Below are positions 52,778-62,102 of a stretch of DNA of 64,000 nucleotides, one piece after another. The DNA comes from Syntrophobacter fumaroxidans MPOB. Lineage in GTDB: Bacteria; Desulfobacterota; Syntrophobacteria; Syntrophobacterales; Syntrophobacteraceae. Numbering within the stretch: the stretch's first letter is position 1; each line of letters opens with the position of its first letter. The translations under genes were made by a program, and so were the position numbers. The DNA is taken from NCBI RefSeq assembly GCF_000014965.1, contig NC_008554.1, forward strand, positions 3,088,001-3,152,000. The letters are read 5' to 3'. A model generated the notes under the pieces. It made no database searches and was not told where the DNA came from. It saw only the letters and a program-made list of their open reading frames with translations.

Positions 52778-53701
52778 ATGAGTGAGACCGAGCAGAATCA
52801 AACCATTATCGACAGCCATCCCACCGAATGGGATGAAGCGGATTTCCGGAGAAACTGGTCCCAGTTCCTGCAGATGCTGGTCGGCGAGAATGAAAACGCG
52901 CTTCCGTTGAAACGCATCCAGTACCAGGTGGAGCAGAGCCCCATCTACAAGGAAGTGCTGGTCAGGTGGTCCGGGTTGAGCGGGGCGGAGCGGCTGGGCG
53001 CCTGGAAAAGACTCCTTCAGGCCGCCGAGGAAGTCTCTCGCGAGGTACTCCCGGCGTGCGTCCAGTGCGGTACCTGCTGTCGCAAGGGAAGCCCCTCGCT
53101 GCAACTCGAGGATCTCGAGCTGCTTCAAACCGGCAGGATCCCCTGGAACCAACTGGTCACCCTGCGCCGCGGCGAACCGGTCCAGTCGCCTTTTGACCGC
53201 AAGCCGTTCTTCCTCCTGGACGAACGCATCAAGATACGCGAGCGGGCCGACTCGCAGGAGTGCGTCTTCTTCAACGCCGATACATGCCTGTGCGCCATTT
53301 ACGCGGACCGGCCCGTCCAATGTCGGGCGCAGGCCTGCTGGGATCCCGCTCCGGCGCAGGACCTCGCGAAACAACCGTATCTGACCCGCCGGGACATTTT
53401 CAAGAACGTCGACCTGCTGCTCGAAATCATTGTGGAGCACGACAAACGATGCTCTTTCCGGAAATTGAACGATGCCTTCGACCGGTTGATCGAGACAAAA
53501 GGCGAGACGGTCGGGGAGGTTCTCGAAATCCTGTCTTACGAGGAACACTTCCGGAACTTTATCGGCGAGAAACTGAAAGTGCCCTCCGGCCAGGTCGAGC
53601 TCGTGTTTGGAAGGAGTCTCACCGACCTTGTACCGCTTTTCGGTTTCAGAGTCATCGAAGAGCCGGACGGCAGCCGGTGCCTGGTTCCCGAGACCGCCTG
53701 A
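52778..53701 (+). CDS. YkgJ-family cysteine-cluster protein
   Basis: About 307 residues. The cluster CVQCGTCCRKGSPSL, then CVFFNADTCLCAIYADRP and CRAQACWDP gives the YkgJ/UPF0153 Cys pattern, thought to bind zinc or an Fe-S cluster. N- and C-terminal extensions are unassigned. ATG at 52778 follows AGGAGA by 11 bases; a longer upstream frame lacks support. Its stop lies 8 bases from a short TIR element (copy E). Function of the family is poorly known. Confidence 0.78.
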   Translation: MSETEQNQTIIDSHPTEWDEADFRRNWSQFLQMLVGENENALPLKRIQYQVEQSPIYKEVLVRWSGLSGAERLGAWKRLLQAAEEVSREVLPACVQCGTCCRKGSPSLQLEDLELLQTGRIPWNQLVTLRRGEPVQSPFDRKPFFLLDERIKIRERADSQECVFFNADTCLCAIYADRPVQCRAQACWDPAPAQDLAKQPYLTRRDIFKNVDLLLEIIVEHDKRCSFRKLNDAFDRLIETKGETVGEVLEILSYEEHFRNFIGEKLKVPSGQVELVFGRSLTDLVPLFGFRVIEEPDGSRCLVPETA

Positions 53702-53709
53702 CACAATTT

Positions 53710-53757
53710 TGCGTTCACGATGAATACATTGGGCAGGTGTTGTGCATCTTGAACGCA
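53710..53757 (-). repeat. dispersed TIR element, internally deleted copy E (48 bp)
   Basis: Both terminal repeats are present (TGCGTTCACGATGA and GCATCTTGAACGCA) but the roughly 95-base centre is missing. The first hairpin's left arm ACACCTGCCC is joined directly to AATGTATTCATCG from the right end. This is what recombination between the CTGCC and CCGCC segments of a full element would give. Confidence 0.75.
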
Positions 53758-53804
53758 CCTCGGTATGACCCGTTGCCGGGCTTCGCACGCCTTCCGACGG
53801 ACGG

Positions 53805-54668
53805 CTATTTTCGGTCGGGCTTGATCCAGGTTCCAACCCCCGCGTAGTCCTGAACCACGGCCTTCAGTTCTTTTCTGCGCTGCAGGAACCGGTCTTTCAT
53901 GCCCCGGAGCCATTCCGCGTGCTCGAGGACGCTCTCGCGCGTGTGGAAGAACGGGTGGTCCCCCGGCTGCGTCGCGACCGTGAGCCGTCCCTCCCGCCAT
54001 TCACAGGACCCGGTGCTGCTGCACAACAGGCACCGGACGCGCCCGTCCGGAAGAAAACGGAACGAGTCGGCACCGCACACCGAGCACGCCGGAACGCCGG
54101 CAACGCGCTCCTCTTTCCCCGGTTTTTCAATGGCCTGCGCCAGGCGCCTCGCCTCCGACCTCCCTCTCTCCCCCAGCAGGACTTCGCCGGGCAGCGCCCC
54201 GTAGAGAACCGTCGAGCCGCGCAAATCCCCCATCGTGAACTTGACGAAACCCTCCACGGCCAGCTTGGTGCGCCCTTCCATCCCTTCGATGCCGGCAATT
54301 GCGGCGGCCACGGCGGGCTTTCCCCAGAGCGCGGCCACGTGTCCGTAAAAGGCGAGTCCCCTGTCCAGGAAGCGCTTCAACCCGGCATTGGCATCGAGCA
54401 GGTAGGCGGGGGAAACAACCGCATAGGCGCTGCACTCGAGCAACGCGTCCAGGGCAATGTGGAAATCGTCGTCCTGAATGCACTTCATCTCGCCGAACAG
54501 GCACTGATAGCAGGCTCGGCAGGGGCGGATATCCATCTCGGGCAGGCGCATCAATCGCAGCTCCCAATCGCCGGACAGCTGCCGGTAGATCTCCTTGACG
54601 AGGATTTCCGAATTACCGTGCTTGCGGGGTGAGCCGATGATGCCGAGCAGAATGGAAGAGGAGCTCAT
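53805..54668 (-). CDS. flavodoxin-fold NAD(P)H:FMN reductase with zinc-ribbon tail
   Basis: 287 residues. The N-terminal GIIGSPRKHGNSE is the FMN-phosphate loop of the NADPH-dependent FMN reductase/iron-sulfur flavoprotein group, followed by CRACYQC, a possible Fe-S or redox cysteine motif, and VSPAYLLDANAGLKRFLDR for flavin contacts. Residues about 205-235 hold CSVCG and CLLCSS, a zinc ribbon, not usual in the family. An intrinsic terminator lies 45 bases upstream of the start, so it may be separately or attenuator controlled. Confidence 0.78.
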   Translation of the reverse strand: MSSSSILLGIIGSPRKHGNSEILVKEIYRQLSGDWELRLMRLPEMDIRPCRACYQCLFGEMKCIQDDDFHIALDALLECSAYAVVSPAYLLDANAGLKRFLDRGLAFYGHVAALWGKPAVAAAIAGIEGMEGRTKLAVEGFVKFTMGDLRGSTVLYGALPGEVLLGERGRSEARRLAQAIEKPGKEERVAGVPACSVCGADSFRFLPDGRVRCLLCSSTGSCEWREGRLTVATQPGDHPFFHTRESVLEHAEWLRGMKDRFLQRRKELKAVVQDYAGVGTWIKPDRK

Positions 54669-54708
54669 AGACGATCCTTCGCGGGGTTAGCGTGAACGAA
54701 CCTCCAAA

Positions 54709-54744
54709 AAAAAAGCCAACCGGAGGGGCTAGGACCGGTTAGCT
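54709..54744 (-). terminator. intrinsic terminator between the thioredoxin-domain and flavodoxin genes
   Basis: On the minus strand AGCTAACCGG pairs with CCGGTTGGCT over an 11-base loop, then a run of nine T. It lies 237 bases after the thioredoxin-domain gene and only 41 bases before the flavodoxin-like gene. A smaller AAGAG/CTCTT hairpin precedes it, so a leader attenuator is conceivable. Confidence 0.7.
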
Positions 54745-54980
54745 TTTGAGGAGGAAAGAGTTGGTTTCTCTTGCACCCGATTTACTATGCAAGATAGATG
54801 CCATCAAACCCTTTGTGCCGCATCCTCTTCCCTTGCGGCTTTACGCCATGCTTCACGCTACCTGAGCCGTACGCATTGTGCGCCGGAATCACGCCATCCG
54901 GCCCAAAATCGCGCCTCAATCACGCCACAATCGCGTCATCCCCTCGTGCCGATTCCCCTGCAAAGTCTCGGAACAGGAGA

Positions 54981-57041
54981 TCAACCGAAGGTTTCCCGCA
55001 GTTCCTCGATTTCGGTGATCGGACTTGTGCAGGCAAATTTTTCGCAGATGTAGACGGCCGGATTGCCGCCCGGAGCGACGAGCCCCGCGGTGTACGGGGC
55101 GAGCTCGGCCAGCCTGGCTCCGCTCTCCGGGGTCCCGCGCAGGAGGACCACGGTGTTGGGCACAAAACCGCTCCCGACGATCTTCATCATTTCGGCGGTG
55201 GTTGCGTTGTCGGGAGACCCGGCGATCACGACTTCCCGGGTCGGGCCGGCGGCGAAATCGACGGCATGGAGAAACTGGGTGTAAGCGGAAGGATAATCCC
55301 GAACCGTTTCGGAGAATCTACGAAGCAGCCGGTCCGCTTTCTCCTCGAACCGCACGGCGCCGACCATGCGCCCGAGGCGCAGGAGGTTCAGCGCCGCCGC
55401 TGAATTGCTCGACGGCACCGCGCCGTCGTATATTTCCCGTTCGCGCACGATGAGGTTCTCCCCGTCGTTGGGGGTAAAGAAGAACCCCCCCTCGGCGTCA
55501 TCCCAGAACAGGTCGATCATGAGATCCTGGAGCTTCACGGCCTCCTCAAGGTACCGCACGTCGAAGGCGGCCTCGTAGAGCTCGATCAACCCCCATATGA
55601 AGAAGGCGTAATCGTCCGCATAGGCATGGATCGCGGCTTCGCCTTTCCGGTAGCGGCGATGGAGCCGTCCGGAATCCCTTCGCATCCTGTCGAGGATGAA
55701 ATCCGCGGCGCGTGAAGCGGCTAGGGCGTATGAACGGTCTCCCAGCGCCCGGGACCCTTTGCTCAGGGCGGCGATCATCAACCCGTTCCAGGAAGTGAGG
55801 ATCTTGTCGTCTTTCAGCGGGTGCACACGCATCCGGCGGGCTTCGAACAACAGGCGCCTTCCCTTTTCGAGCAGGTCCTCAAGACCCCCGATTCCCGGCT
55901 CATCACGGTCGGAAAGGGAATCCGCGAGCTCCGCAAGGTGCGGGATGCTCCGCCCGTCCTCGAAGTTGCCCTCCGGGGTGATGTCGAAGAACCGGCAGAA
56001 CGTTTCCCCGATTTCATTTCCCAGCAGGGCATTCACCTCCGCCGGGGTCCAGACGTAGAAACGGCCTTCCACCCCTTCGCTGTCGGCGTCTTCGGCCGAG
56101 TAGAAACCGCCGTCCGGATCCGTCATGTCGCGCAGCACGTATTCGAAGATCTCGCGCGCAACCCGGCCGTGGCGTTCCCTGCCCGTTACCTGGAAGGCCT
56201 CCAGGTAGGCCAGGGCCAGCATGGCCTGGTCGTAGAGCATCTTCTCGAAGTGGGGGACAAGCCATTTTTCATCCACGGAGTAGCGGTGAAAGCCGAAACC
56301 GACCTGGTCGAAGATCCCGCCGTCCCGCATGCCGTCGAGTGTTTTCTCGACAATGGCAAGGGCGTCGGACCAGGGATTTCTCCGGTGCCACCTGAGAAGA
56401 AAAGTGAGATGGTGGGGGGTGGGGAACTTCGGTTTGGAACCGAAACCGCCCCAGGTGGCGTCGAAGGCCCGGCTGAGCCGGCTATAGGCCTCTTCCAACA
56501 CCTCGGGTCCGGGGAGGGAGCCGACGGTTTGCACGGGCCTGGGCTGAATCGACTCGGTGATCTGCCTGCCGGCCTCCAGGAGCCGTTCGCGGTCATTTTT
56601 CCACATGTGCACGATGCGCCGGATCACATCCGTGAAACCGGCCATTCCCAGGCGGGCGTGCTTGGGAAAATAACTGCCCGCAAAGAAGGCGTTCTTCTCC
56701 GGTGTCATGAAGACGGACAGAGGCCACCCGCCGCTCCCGAGCAATGCCTGGCACACGGTCATGTAAATTTGATCGATATCCGGCCGTTCTTCGCGGTCGA
56801 CCTTGACGGCCACCACGTGCTCGTTCAACAGCGCCGCCACCTCCTCGTCCTCGAACGACTCCCGCTCCATGACGTGGCACCAGTGACAGGTGGCATACCC
56901 GATGGAGAGGAAGACGGGTTTGTCTTCCTCTTTGGCTTTCCTGAAGGCTTCCTCCCCCCAGGGGTACCAATCCACCGGGTTGTCGGCATGTTGCAGCAAA
57001 TAGGGACTCTTTTCCGCGCTCAGACGATTTGGCATCAGCAT
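54981..57041 (-). CDS. YyaL/SSP411-family protein with thioredoxin-like domain
   Basis: 686 residues. The N-terminus ([31 protein letters not shown]) and [11 protein letters not shown], the CxxC of the DUF255 thioredoxin-like domain, are diagnostic. The rest (about 180-680) is an alpha/alpha six-barrel fold like glycan epimerases/hydrolases. The family is conserved from bacteria to humans (SPATA20) with no established reaction. The start could be MLMPN at 57041 or MPN at 57035. Confidence 0.9.
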   Translation of the reverse strand: MLMPNRLSAEKSPYLLQHADNPVDWYPWGEEAFRKAKEEDKPVFLSIGYATCHWCHVMERESFEDEEVAALLNEHVVAVKVDREERPDIDQIYMTVCQALLGSGGWPLSVFMTPEKNAFFAGSYFPKHARLGMAGFTDVIRRIVHMWKNDRERLLEAGRQITESIQPRPVQTVGSLPGPEVLEEAYSRLSRAFDATWGGFGSKPKFPTPHHLTFLLRWHRRNPWSDALAIVEKTLDGMRDGGIFDQVGFGFHRYSVDEKWLVPHFEKMLYDQAMLALAYLEAFQVTGRERHGRVAREIFEYVLRDMTDPDGGFYSAEDADSEGVEGRFYVWTPAEVNALLGNEIGETFCRFFDITPEGNFEDGRSIPHLAELADSLSDRDEPGIGGLEDLLEKGRRLLFEARRMRVHPLKDDKILTSWNGLMIAALSKGSRALGDRSYALAASRAADFILDRMRRDSGRLHRRYRKGEAAIHAYADDYAFFIWGLIELYEAAFDVRYLEEAVKLQDLMIDLFWDDAEGGFFFTPNDGENLIVREREIYDGAVPSSNSAAALNLLRLGRMVGAVRFEEKADRLLRRFSETVRDYPSAYTQFLHAVDFAAGPTREVVIAGSPDNATTAEMMKIVGSGFVPNTVVLLRGTPESGARLAELAPYTAGLVAPGGNPAVYICEKFACTSPITEIEELRETFG

Positions 57042-57181
57042 GACTCCGGCGTGTTCGATTCGAAGATCACGGAGACACGGAAGGGCCGCGAGGCTTGTCC
57101 TTCCGGAGGCTCCTCACGAGAGCAGGACAGGGATACGGGACAGGGAGAGCTCGAAAGATGACGTCGCAATGAACGGGCAAA

Positions 57182-57385
57182 TCAGCGCGGGGCCTTGGAC
57201 CCCGCGGAACCCTCGAAGGCGCATTTGCTGAAATCGACCTCTTTCTTGCATCCCGGGCAGATCCGCGGCCGGTCGAATTCGTCCGAGAAGATCTCGAGCG
57301 TCTTCCCGCATTCGGGACATTTGCATTCAAACGAGCTCAGGTTCTTGAAACTCTCCCATCCCGGGCAACTTCTTGGAGTACTCAT
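57182..57385 (-). CDS. small double-CxxC zinc-ribbon protein
   Basis: 67 residues with CKCPECG and CPGCKKE as the two CxxC knuckles, plus single cysteines near each end. The ATG is preceded by a GGGAGGGG-like ribosome-binding region. No named family recognised; probably a zinc-ribbon accessory protein. It is in line with a second zinc-ribbon gene 76 bases upstream. Confidence 0.65.
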   Translation of the reverse strand: MSTPRSCPGWESFKNLSSFECKCPECGKTLEIFSDEFDRPRICPGCKKEVDFSKCAFEGSAGSKAPR

Positions 57386-57461
57386 CCTTCCCCTCCCTGA
57401 GAGCCGCTGCAGGGCGGTCCCGGCCGGGGACCCGCCTCCGCGCGGTCCTGCAACGATCGGT

Positions 57462-57662
57462 TCAACCCTGGTCTTTCTCTTCCACTTCTTCCACGTGCAA
57501 CCTGCCCTTGTGCTTCGTCCCGCAACTCGGGCACAAAACCTCGATCTCCGTATCCGGGCCGGCGTACTTCGCCCTCATCTCCTCCGAAGGAACAAACGAT
57601 ACGTCCCCGCACGCACACTGGGGACACTGCCCTCTCACGACATGCCTGATCTTTTTCGCCAT
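57462..57662 (-). CDS. small zinc-ribbon protein
   Basis: 66 residues (MAKKIRHVVRGQCPQCACG at the start, LCPSCGTKH later), giving two CxxC pairs and an acidic tail. AGAGGTGA lies 7 bases before ATG 57662; an alternative ATG is two codons upstream. It follows the peroxiredoxin/thioredoxin-like genes on the same strand, so it may belong to that redox cluster. Function unknown. Confidence 0.6.
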   Translation of the reverse strand: MAKKIRHVVRGQCPQCACGDVSFVPSEEMRAKYAGPDTEIEVLCPSCGTKHKGRLHVEEVEEKDQG

Positions 57663-57768
57663 GCTCATTCACCTCTCTGAACCCGATGGTTCGAAACTCA
57701 CCCTCAGCCATCCGCCGGGACATCCGCCCTCGACGGCGGACTCGACCCGCGAGGACGCTCTGGACGGC

Positions 57769-58374
57769 CTATTTCACTTTCTGCAGTTCACCGATGAGCG
57801 TCTCCAGATTCGGCCGCTCGTTGATGTCATGGATGTCGATGTACCGCACGATTCCCTGTTTATCGATGATGAAAAGCGCCCGTTCGGACACCCCGCCGGA
57901 GCGAAGCACCCCGTATTTCCCGGCAACCTCTCCGTGAGGCCAGAAGTCGGACAGGACCGGGAACCAGACACCCCCCATCTGTTCGGTCCACGCATACAGC
58001 GTGGCGATGTTGTCCGTGGTGATCCCGATGATCGTCGCGTCGGCGGCTTCGAACAGGCCTTTCACGATATTGTAGCCCGGCCATTGCTCCGAACAGACCG
58101 GCGTCCAGGCGGCCGGGACGAAGGAGATGACCACGTTCTTCTTCCCCAGAAACTGGTGCAGCGAAACCGGTTCCCCCGAAAGGGAAGGGAGCGTGAAATC
58201 GGGAGCCTTGTCCCCCACTTTGAGCTTGGGTTGGCTGTCGACGGGCTTCAATTTCCCCCCCTGGAATATCCTGCCCTGAAACTGCTCCGAGAGTCCGAGG
58301 GCGCTCGACGTCAAACCCAGTAAGGCACAGCAGGCGACGAGCGCGACAACGCGCGAGGTCATTGTCTTTTTCAT
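57769..58374 (-). CDS. exported AhpC/TSA-family peroxiredoxin
   Basis: 201 residues with a signal peptide (hydrophobic about 9-27), then the peroxiredoxin fold: KVGDKAPDFTLPSLSG and the peroxidatic cysteine in FVPAAWTPVCSEQ. A second conserved cysteine is not evident, so it may be 1-Cys and use an external reductant. The gene encoding an exported thioredoxin-like protein ends four bases upstream, a plausible periplasmic reductant partner. Confidence 0.85.
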   Translation of the reverse strand: MKKTMTSRVVALVACCALLGLTSSALGLSEQFQGRIFQGGKLKPVDSQPKLKVGDKAPDFTLPSLSGEPVSLHQFLGKKNVVISFVPAAWTPVCSEQWPGYNIVKGLFEAADATIIGITTDNIATLYAWTEQMGGVWFPVLSDFWPHGEVAGKYGVLRSGGVSERALFIIDKQGIVRYIDIHDINERPNLETLIGELQKVK

Positions 58375-58378
58375 GGCA

Positions 58379-58975
58379 TCACACCCCTTTCCCCGGGGCG
58401 GGCTTGCTCAAAATCTTTTCGAGAAACTGCCCGGGGTCTCCGATGGCTCCCACTTGGGAGTATATGACGGAATGGGTTTTGTCCGGCTTGATCCTGATCA
58501 CGATAAAATAGGGCGTCCTCACTTCTCCCAGCAGTTTGTGAACGGAAAAATCCGTATCGGGGAAGAGAGGGAACGCGATCCGGTAGAGGTCTCGAAAGGC
58601 GTTGACTTCGAACTGCGAATTGCCGGCGCCGATCCCGATGATCTTTACTTTATCCTTCAAATCGGCCCGATTTGCAATGATTTGATAAAGCTGATTCACC
58701 GCCGGAGCTTCTTTTTGACAAAACGGGCAGTACATGCTGAAGATTTCGACGATCACGACTTCCGCCCGGGTTTCCGGAATCTTGAAGGAAACCTTTTCCT
58801 TGAGGCCCAGATACTGGACTTCCTCCATCCTCTGCGGCGGCGGCAATACGAACTCAGGCAAAACCCCTCCCACGCCGGGGGGGCCGCCCGCGGCCCGGCA
58901 ATCGGGGACAAAGGCCATGCCGGCGGCAATGGCCAAGATCACGAGCCACACTGCTCCATACCCTCTCTGATTCAT
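58379..58975 (-). CDS. exported thioredoxin-like (TlpA/DsbE-type) protein
   Basis: 198 residues. A signal peptide (about 1-28) is followed by a thioredoxin fold with CPFC in IFSMYCPFCQKEAP, the redox-active pair. ATG at 58975 is preferred since the longer frame would read through the repeat element. It is separated by four bases from the peroxiredoxin gene, so the two form an operon for periplasmic thiol/peroxide chemistry. Confidence 0.82.
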   Translation of the reverse strand: MNQRGYGAVWLVILAIAAGMAFVPDCRAAGGPPGVGGVLPEFVLPPPQRMEEVQYLGLKEKVSFKIPETRAEVVIVEIFSMYCPFCQKEAPAVNQLYQIIANRADLKDKVKIIGIGAGNSQFEVNAFRDLYRIAFPLFPDTDFSVHKLLGEVRTPYFIVIRIKPDKTHSVIYSQVGAIGDPGQFLEKILSKPAPGKGV

Positions 58976-59005
58976 CTCCCGTCTCCTTCCATCGGCTCTT
59001 GTACC

Positions 59006-59211
59006 AGCGTTCAAGTCCGCAGCATCGGGCGGGAGGGCATGAAGCCCTCCCCTTGTATGTCTAACGGGCACATCGGTCCATACAAGGTGCGGGGTTTGTC
59101 CCGCCCGCGTCACCTCCGGCACCCTCTGACGGGCACATCGCTCCGCAGGGGCGGGGGTTATCCCCTTTCGCGTCACCTCCCGCCGGGCAGGCGTCGTGTA
59201 TGTCGAATGCC
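59006..59211 (-). repeat. dispersed TIR element, copy F with duplicated centre (206 bp)
   Basis: Ends AGCGTTCAAG (59006) and GTCGAATGCC (59202-59211) are degenerate terminal repeats. The central module GGAGGTGACGCG ... CGATGTGCCCGTCAGA occurs twice in tandem, about 68 bases apart, making the element longer than the 132-142 bp copies. It fills the gap between the thioredoxin-like and octaheme cytochrome genes. Confidence 0.75.
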
Positions 59212-59219
59212 CCTCGGTA

Positions 59220-60755
59220 TTACTTCCCGGCGCCGCCGGTCCTTGAATCCAACCAGTCCTGCATGTCCCTGACGTTCTTCGACATGCTCCACCTTCCATC
59301 GGCGAACACCCCGTAGTCCGCTCCGCTCATCGCCGCGGAAAACCGGGTTGAATTAGCATAGAATAACCATTGTTCCACCCATTTCTTTTCGATGGCCTCG
59401 TCAAAAACGTTGCCCTTTTGCGCGAGCCCTTTGGCCAATCCCTTTTCCCACGCGGTCATGACCATCCGCGTGGCCGTCAGGGTCATGGCGTCCGTGACCC
59501 GCAACGTATCGACGAACCGCGCCCAGTGGCCGTCCACCCATCCGCGGCTGTGGCAGGAAAGACACAGCTTCTCCATCCTCGCCTTCCTCTTGTCCTGTTC
59601 CGCCGCATCGATCAGGAACCCGGCCGCGGGCTTCCCGTCAAGACTGGTCGGCAGAGGCAGCCCCTCCGCGTTCCGGATGATGCTCGTGTCCGGGGATTTG
59701 GGATGGGCATGAGAGTAGATGAGGCCGAATATCCGCCACGGCAGGCGATCGGCGGCCCCGTGCGAACGCTGCGAAATCACCTGTCCATCCGTGCTGACGA
59801 CCAGGCTCATGTGGCAGGCGGCGCAGGTTGGAGCGGTAAAATCCTTTCCGACCGTCCAGGGAACGTTGTGGAAGTTCCATTCCTTCTCCACGGAGGCATA
59901 CACGTTGCCGTGCTTGCTCACCGAATAAACCTTGTAGGCGGGCACGTCCGGTCCTTTGTGACACTGCGAGCAGGTCGCCGGTTTTCGCGCCGTTTCGATG
60001 GAAAACTGATGGCGGGTGTGGCAGGAGGAACAACACCCCTTGCTGCCGTCGGGGTTGATCCGCCCCACTCCCTGGTTCGGCCAGCCCGTGAGCACGGGGA
60101 ACTCCATGTCCCCCATTTCCGTGGAACGAGAAACTGTACCCGCGACCTCCACCACCGTTCCATGACAGGCAAGGCAGGAATCCTCGTCCGTCGTCCTCTC
60201 GGAGGGGCGGGCCGCCAGTTTGCCCTTTTCCATGACCTGCACGCCGTTGATGGAGTCCTTGAGGTCCCGGTAGAGGCTGTTCGCGGTGAGGTCGGCATAG
60301 GCATGGGCCATGAGGTTTTCATTGTACTGGTTCCGCTCCACCGGGTGGCAGACCGCACAGTCCGCGGGACTGACCACCGGATGGACGGGATATCCCTGGT
60401 GTTCGATGCCGTCTTTGTGATCGTCGGGATTCAGCGTATGACATTCGGCACATCCCACGCTGCTTCCGCCGAGTTTGTCGGGAAGCTTCTCGAAGGAGAC
60501 CCGCCGCTCCAGAGCTCCCTTCCCGGCGGCATCCGCCGGGCTGACCCTCGCATGCGCGGATTTTTCCCAGTCCGCCACAATCCCGGGCGTTACCGTTGCG
60601 TGGCATTCCATGCACGCCCGGGAATCGGCGCTCAACTCGGCGCAGACGCCTGTTCCTCCCCCCAACGCGAGGAGCGTCGGCAACATGCCCAAAAAAAACC
60701 AACCCCATGCCGCAAAGCTCATCGTCCTCCGGTTTCCTCCAAAAAAACCAGCCAT
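59220..60755 (-). CDS. octaheme c-type cytochrome, hydroxylamine-oxidoreductase (HAO) family
   Basis: About 511 residues with a signal peptide and eight CxxCH heme sites in order: CMECH, CAECH, CAVCH, CLACH, CSSCH, CSQCH, CAACH, CLSCH. The spacing and C-terminal helical region (WLFYANSTRFSAAMSGADYG) resemble HAO-like octaheme cytochromes, which in anaerobes act mainly as nitrite or hydroxylamine reductases. It is periplasmic. ATG at 60755 is chosen because GGAGG lies just upstream; an ATG six codons earlier is less likely. No quinol-oxidising partner (NrfH/CymA type) is adjacent. Whether the P460 cross-linking tyrosine exists needs alignment. Confidence 0.88.
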   Translation of the reverse strand: MAGFFGGNRRTMSFAAWGWFFLGMLPTLLALGGGTGVCAELSADSRACMECHATVTPGIVADWEKSAHARVSPADAAGKGALERRVSFEKLPDKLGGSSVGCAECHTLNPDDHKDGIEHQGYPVHPVVSPADCAVCHPVERNQYNENLMAHAYADLTANSLYRDLKDSINGVQVMEKGKLAARPSERTTDEDSCLACHGTVVEVAGTVSRSTEMGDMEFPVLTGWPNQGVGRINPDGSKGCCSSCHTRHQFSIETARKPATCSQCHKGPDVPAYKVYSVSKHGNVYASVEKEWNFHNVPWTVGKDFTAPTCAACHMSLVVSTDGQVISQRSHGAADRLPWRIFGLIYSHAHPKSPDTSIIRNAEGLPLPTSLDGKPAAGFLIDAAEQDKRKARMEKLCLSCHSRGWVDGHWARFVDTLRVTDAMTLTATRMVMTAWEKGLAKGLAQKGNVFDEAIEKKWVEQWLFYANSTRFSAAMSGADYGVFADGRWSMSKNVRDMQDWLDSRTGGAGK

Positions 60756-61175
60756 CTGTCCCTCCTCCATCACTCACCGGGAAACCGACTCCATCCCCTC
60801 GACAAAACGGGAGCCGTCCATGCGCCGCTCTCCCCCGTGGGGCCGGGAATGCAAAAAATGCCCGCAAACTACGGGCGAGATCGAACCTTGGCGCTGCTCC
60901 GGCTCCGAGCGGGGAAAGAACATTTCGACCCTGTGGGGACCGTGCCCGTCTTCGATGCGCCAGGCTGTAAAAAGCGCCCCCCGGGCCGCAACACACGGCG
61001 CCGGGCACAAACGGCACGGTTTGGAACTGTTGGATAAAACTTACCTTAAAAGATGGCGGCAGGAAAGGATAAACCCCTTCTCCCCGGTCGCTTTCGTCCG
61101 GGGATCGACAGTTCCGGGAATCGGGGCATCCCCCGCGGCACCGGAGCGCCCCGGATGATGCCCTCCCGGCAACGA
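60756..61175. other. gene-free stretch upstream of the octaheme cytochrome
   Basis: 420 bases that should contain the cytochrome promoter. No clear -10/-35 pair, repeat copy, RNA or credible ORF is seen. Confidence 0.35.
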
Positions 61176-61718
61176 TCAACTGAAGGCGCCCGCCCCGTCG
61201 AGCCCGGTGGAGCTTGTTTCCATGAACCAGTGTTCGGGATCGACGTAGTAGAACTTCAGGTCCGCCAGCAACCGATAATGCTCGCGCTCTTCCTCGATGA
61301 GGCGCTCCAGGAACCTGCGCTCGTCCGCATCGGCGGCGCGATCGAGGGTTCCGGTGAAGAAGGAGATGCTCGCGTCTTCCATGCGCATTCCGGCTTCAAT
61401 GGCCGCCACATCATCGAAACAGGCCCGAGAGACCTTTTGCTTTTCCGAGGCGATCTTTCGCAGCAGGGATTTCTTTCCCGCCGCGTCGATGGCGGACAAA
61501 CCGCAGACCTCACCGCCGGCCCGACCCGCCTTCGCTTCTTCGTAGGCTTTCCGGATGATTTCCATGTGCTCGGTTTCCGCATCGAGAAGCATCTTGAACG
61601 TCGCCACGCCCACCTGGTCCGGGCAGGTCTTCATCGCCTGCGCATACAACTCCCGTTTTTTTTCCTTCAATTGCAGGGCAGTGCAATACATGTCCCGCGT
61701 CACATCCAAGCGTGCCAT
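61176..61718 (-). CDS. ferritin-like / rubrerythrin-family diiron protein
   Basis: 180 residues, all helical. Carboxylate/His ligand motifs of the erythrin fold are visible: DAETEHMEII in the second helix and EEEREHYRLLADL in the fourth, with further Glu-rich helices between. There is no C-terminal rubredoxin domain, so it is a rubrerythrin-core (COG1633-like) protein. It is likely cytosolic, in peroxide or iron handling. AAGGAG lies six bases before ATG 61718; a longer frame upstream is not family-like. Confidence 0.8.
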   Translation of the reverse strand: MARLDVTRDMYCTALQLKEKKRELYAQAMKTCPDQVGVATFKMLLDAETEHMEIIRKAYEEAKAGRAGGEVCGLSAIDAAGKKSLLRKIASEKQKVSRACFDDVAAIEAGMRMEDASISFFTGTLDRAADADERRFLERLIEEEREHYRLLADLKFYYVDPEHWFMETSSTGLDGAGAFS

Positions 61719-62102
61719 TTTCGACTCCTTCCTGTCGCGACCCATTCCCTGAACCCAAAAGGGCGTGTCGCGCAACCGACTCCCGCAGCCTGTCTCCGGC
61801 GCCCGCCCGGACCCGGCCGGGAAGCTTGTGCCGCAATGGCCGGGCAGGACCTGTCCGCTTGGGGGAATTTTGTTTTTCAATCAATCGTCCTCCGTACAAA
61901 TAATAATATTCATCTAAGAATGTATATCTAATCTGTCACCACCCTTCATTATAAATTAAGAAAATTTTTATTTTCCCGTTTGCCATCAGATTGCTTGAAG
62001 CAAAACTCAATAGCGGGTACACGATGGACATGGAATCGCTTGCCGCGGGGGAGAAACCCAACCCGGCCTCATGCCTTTGCGGGATTGCCCCTCAGCCGAA
62101 CT

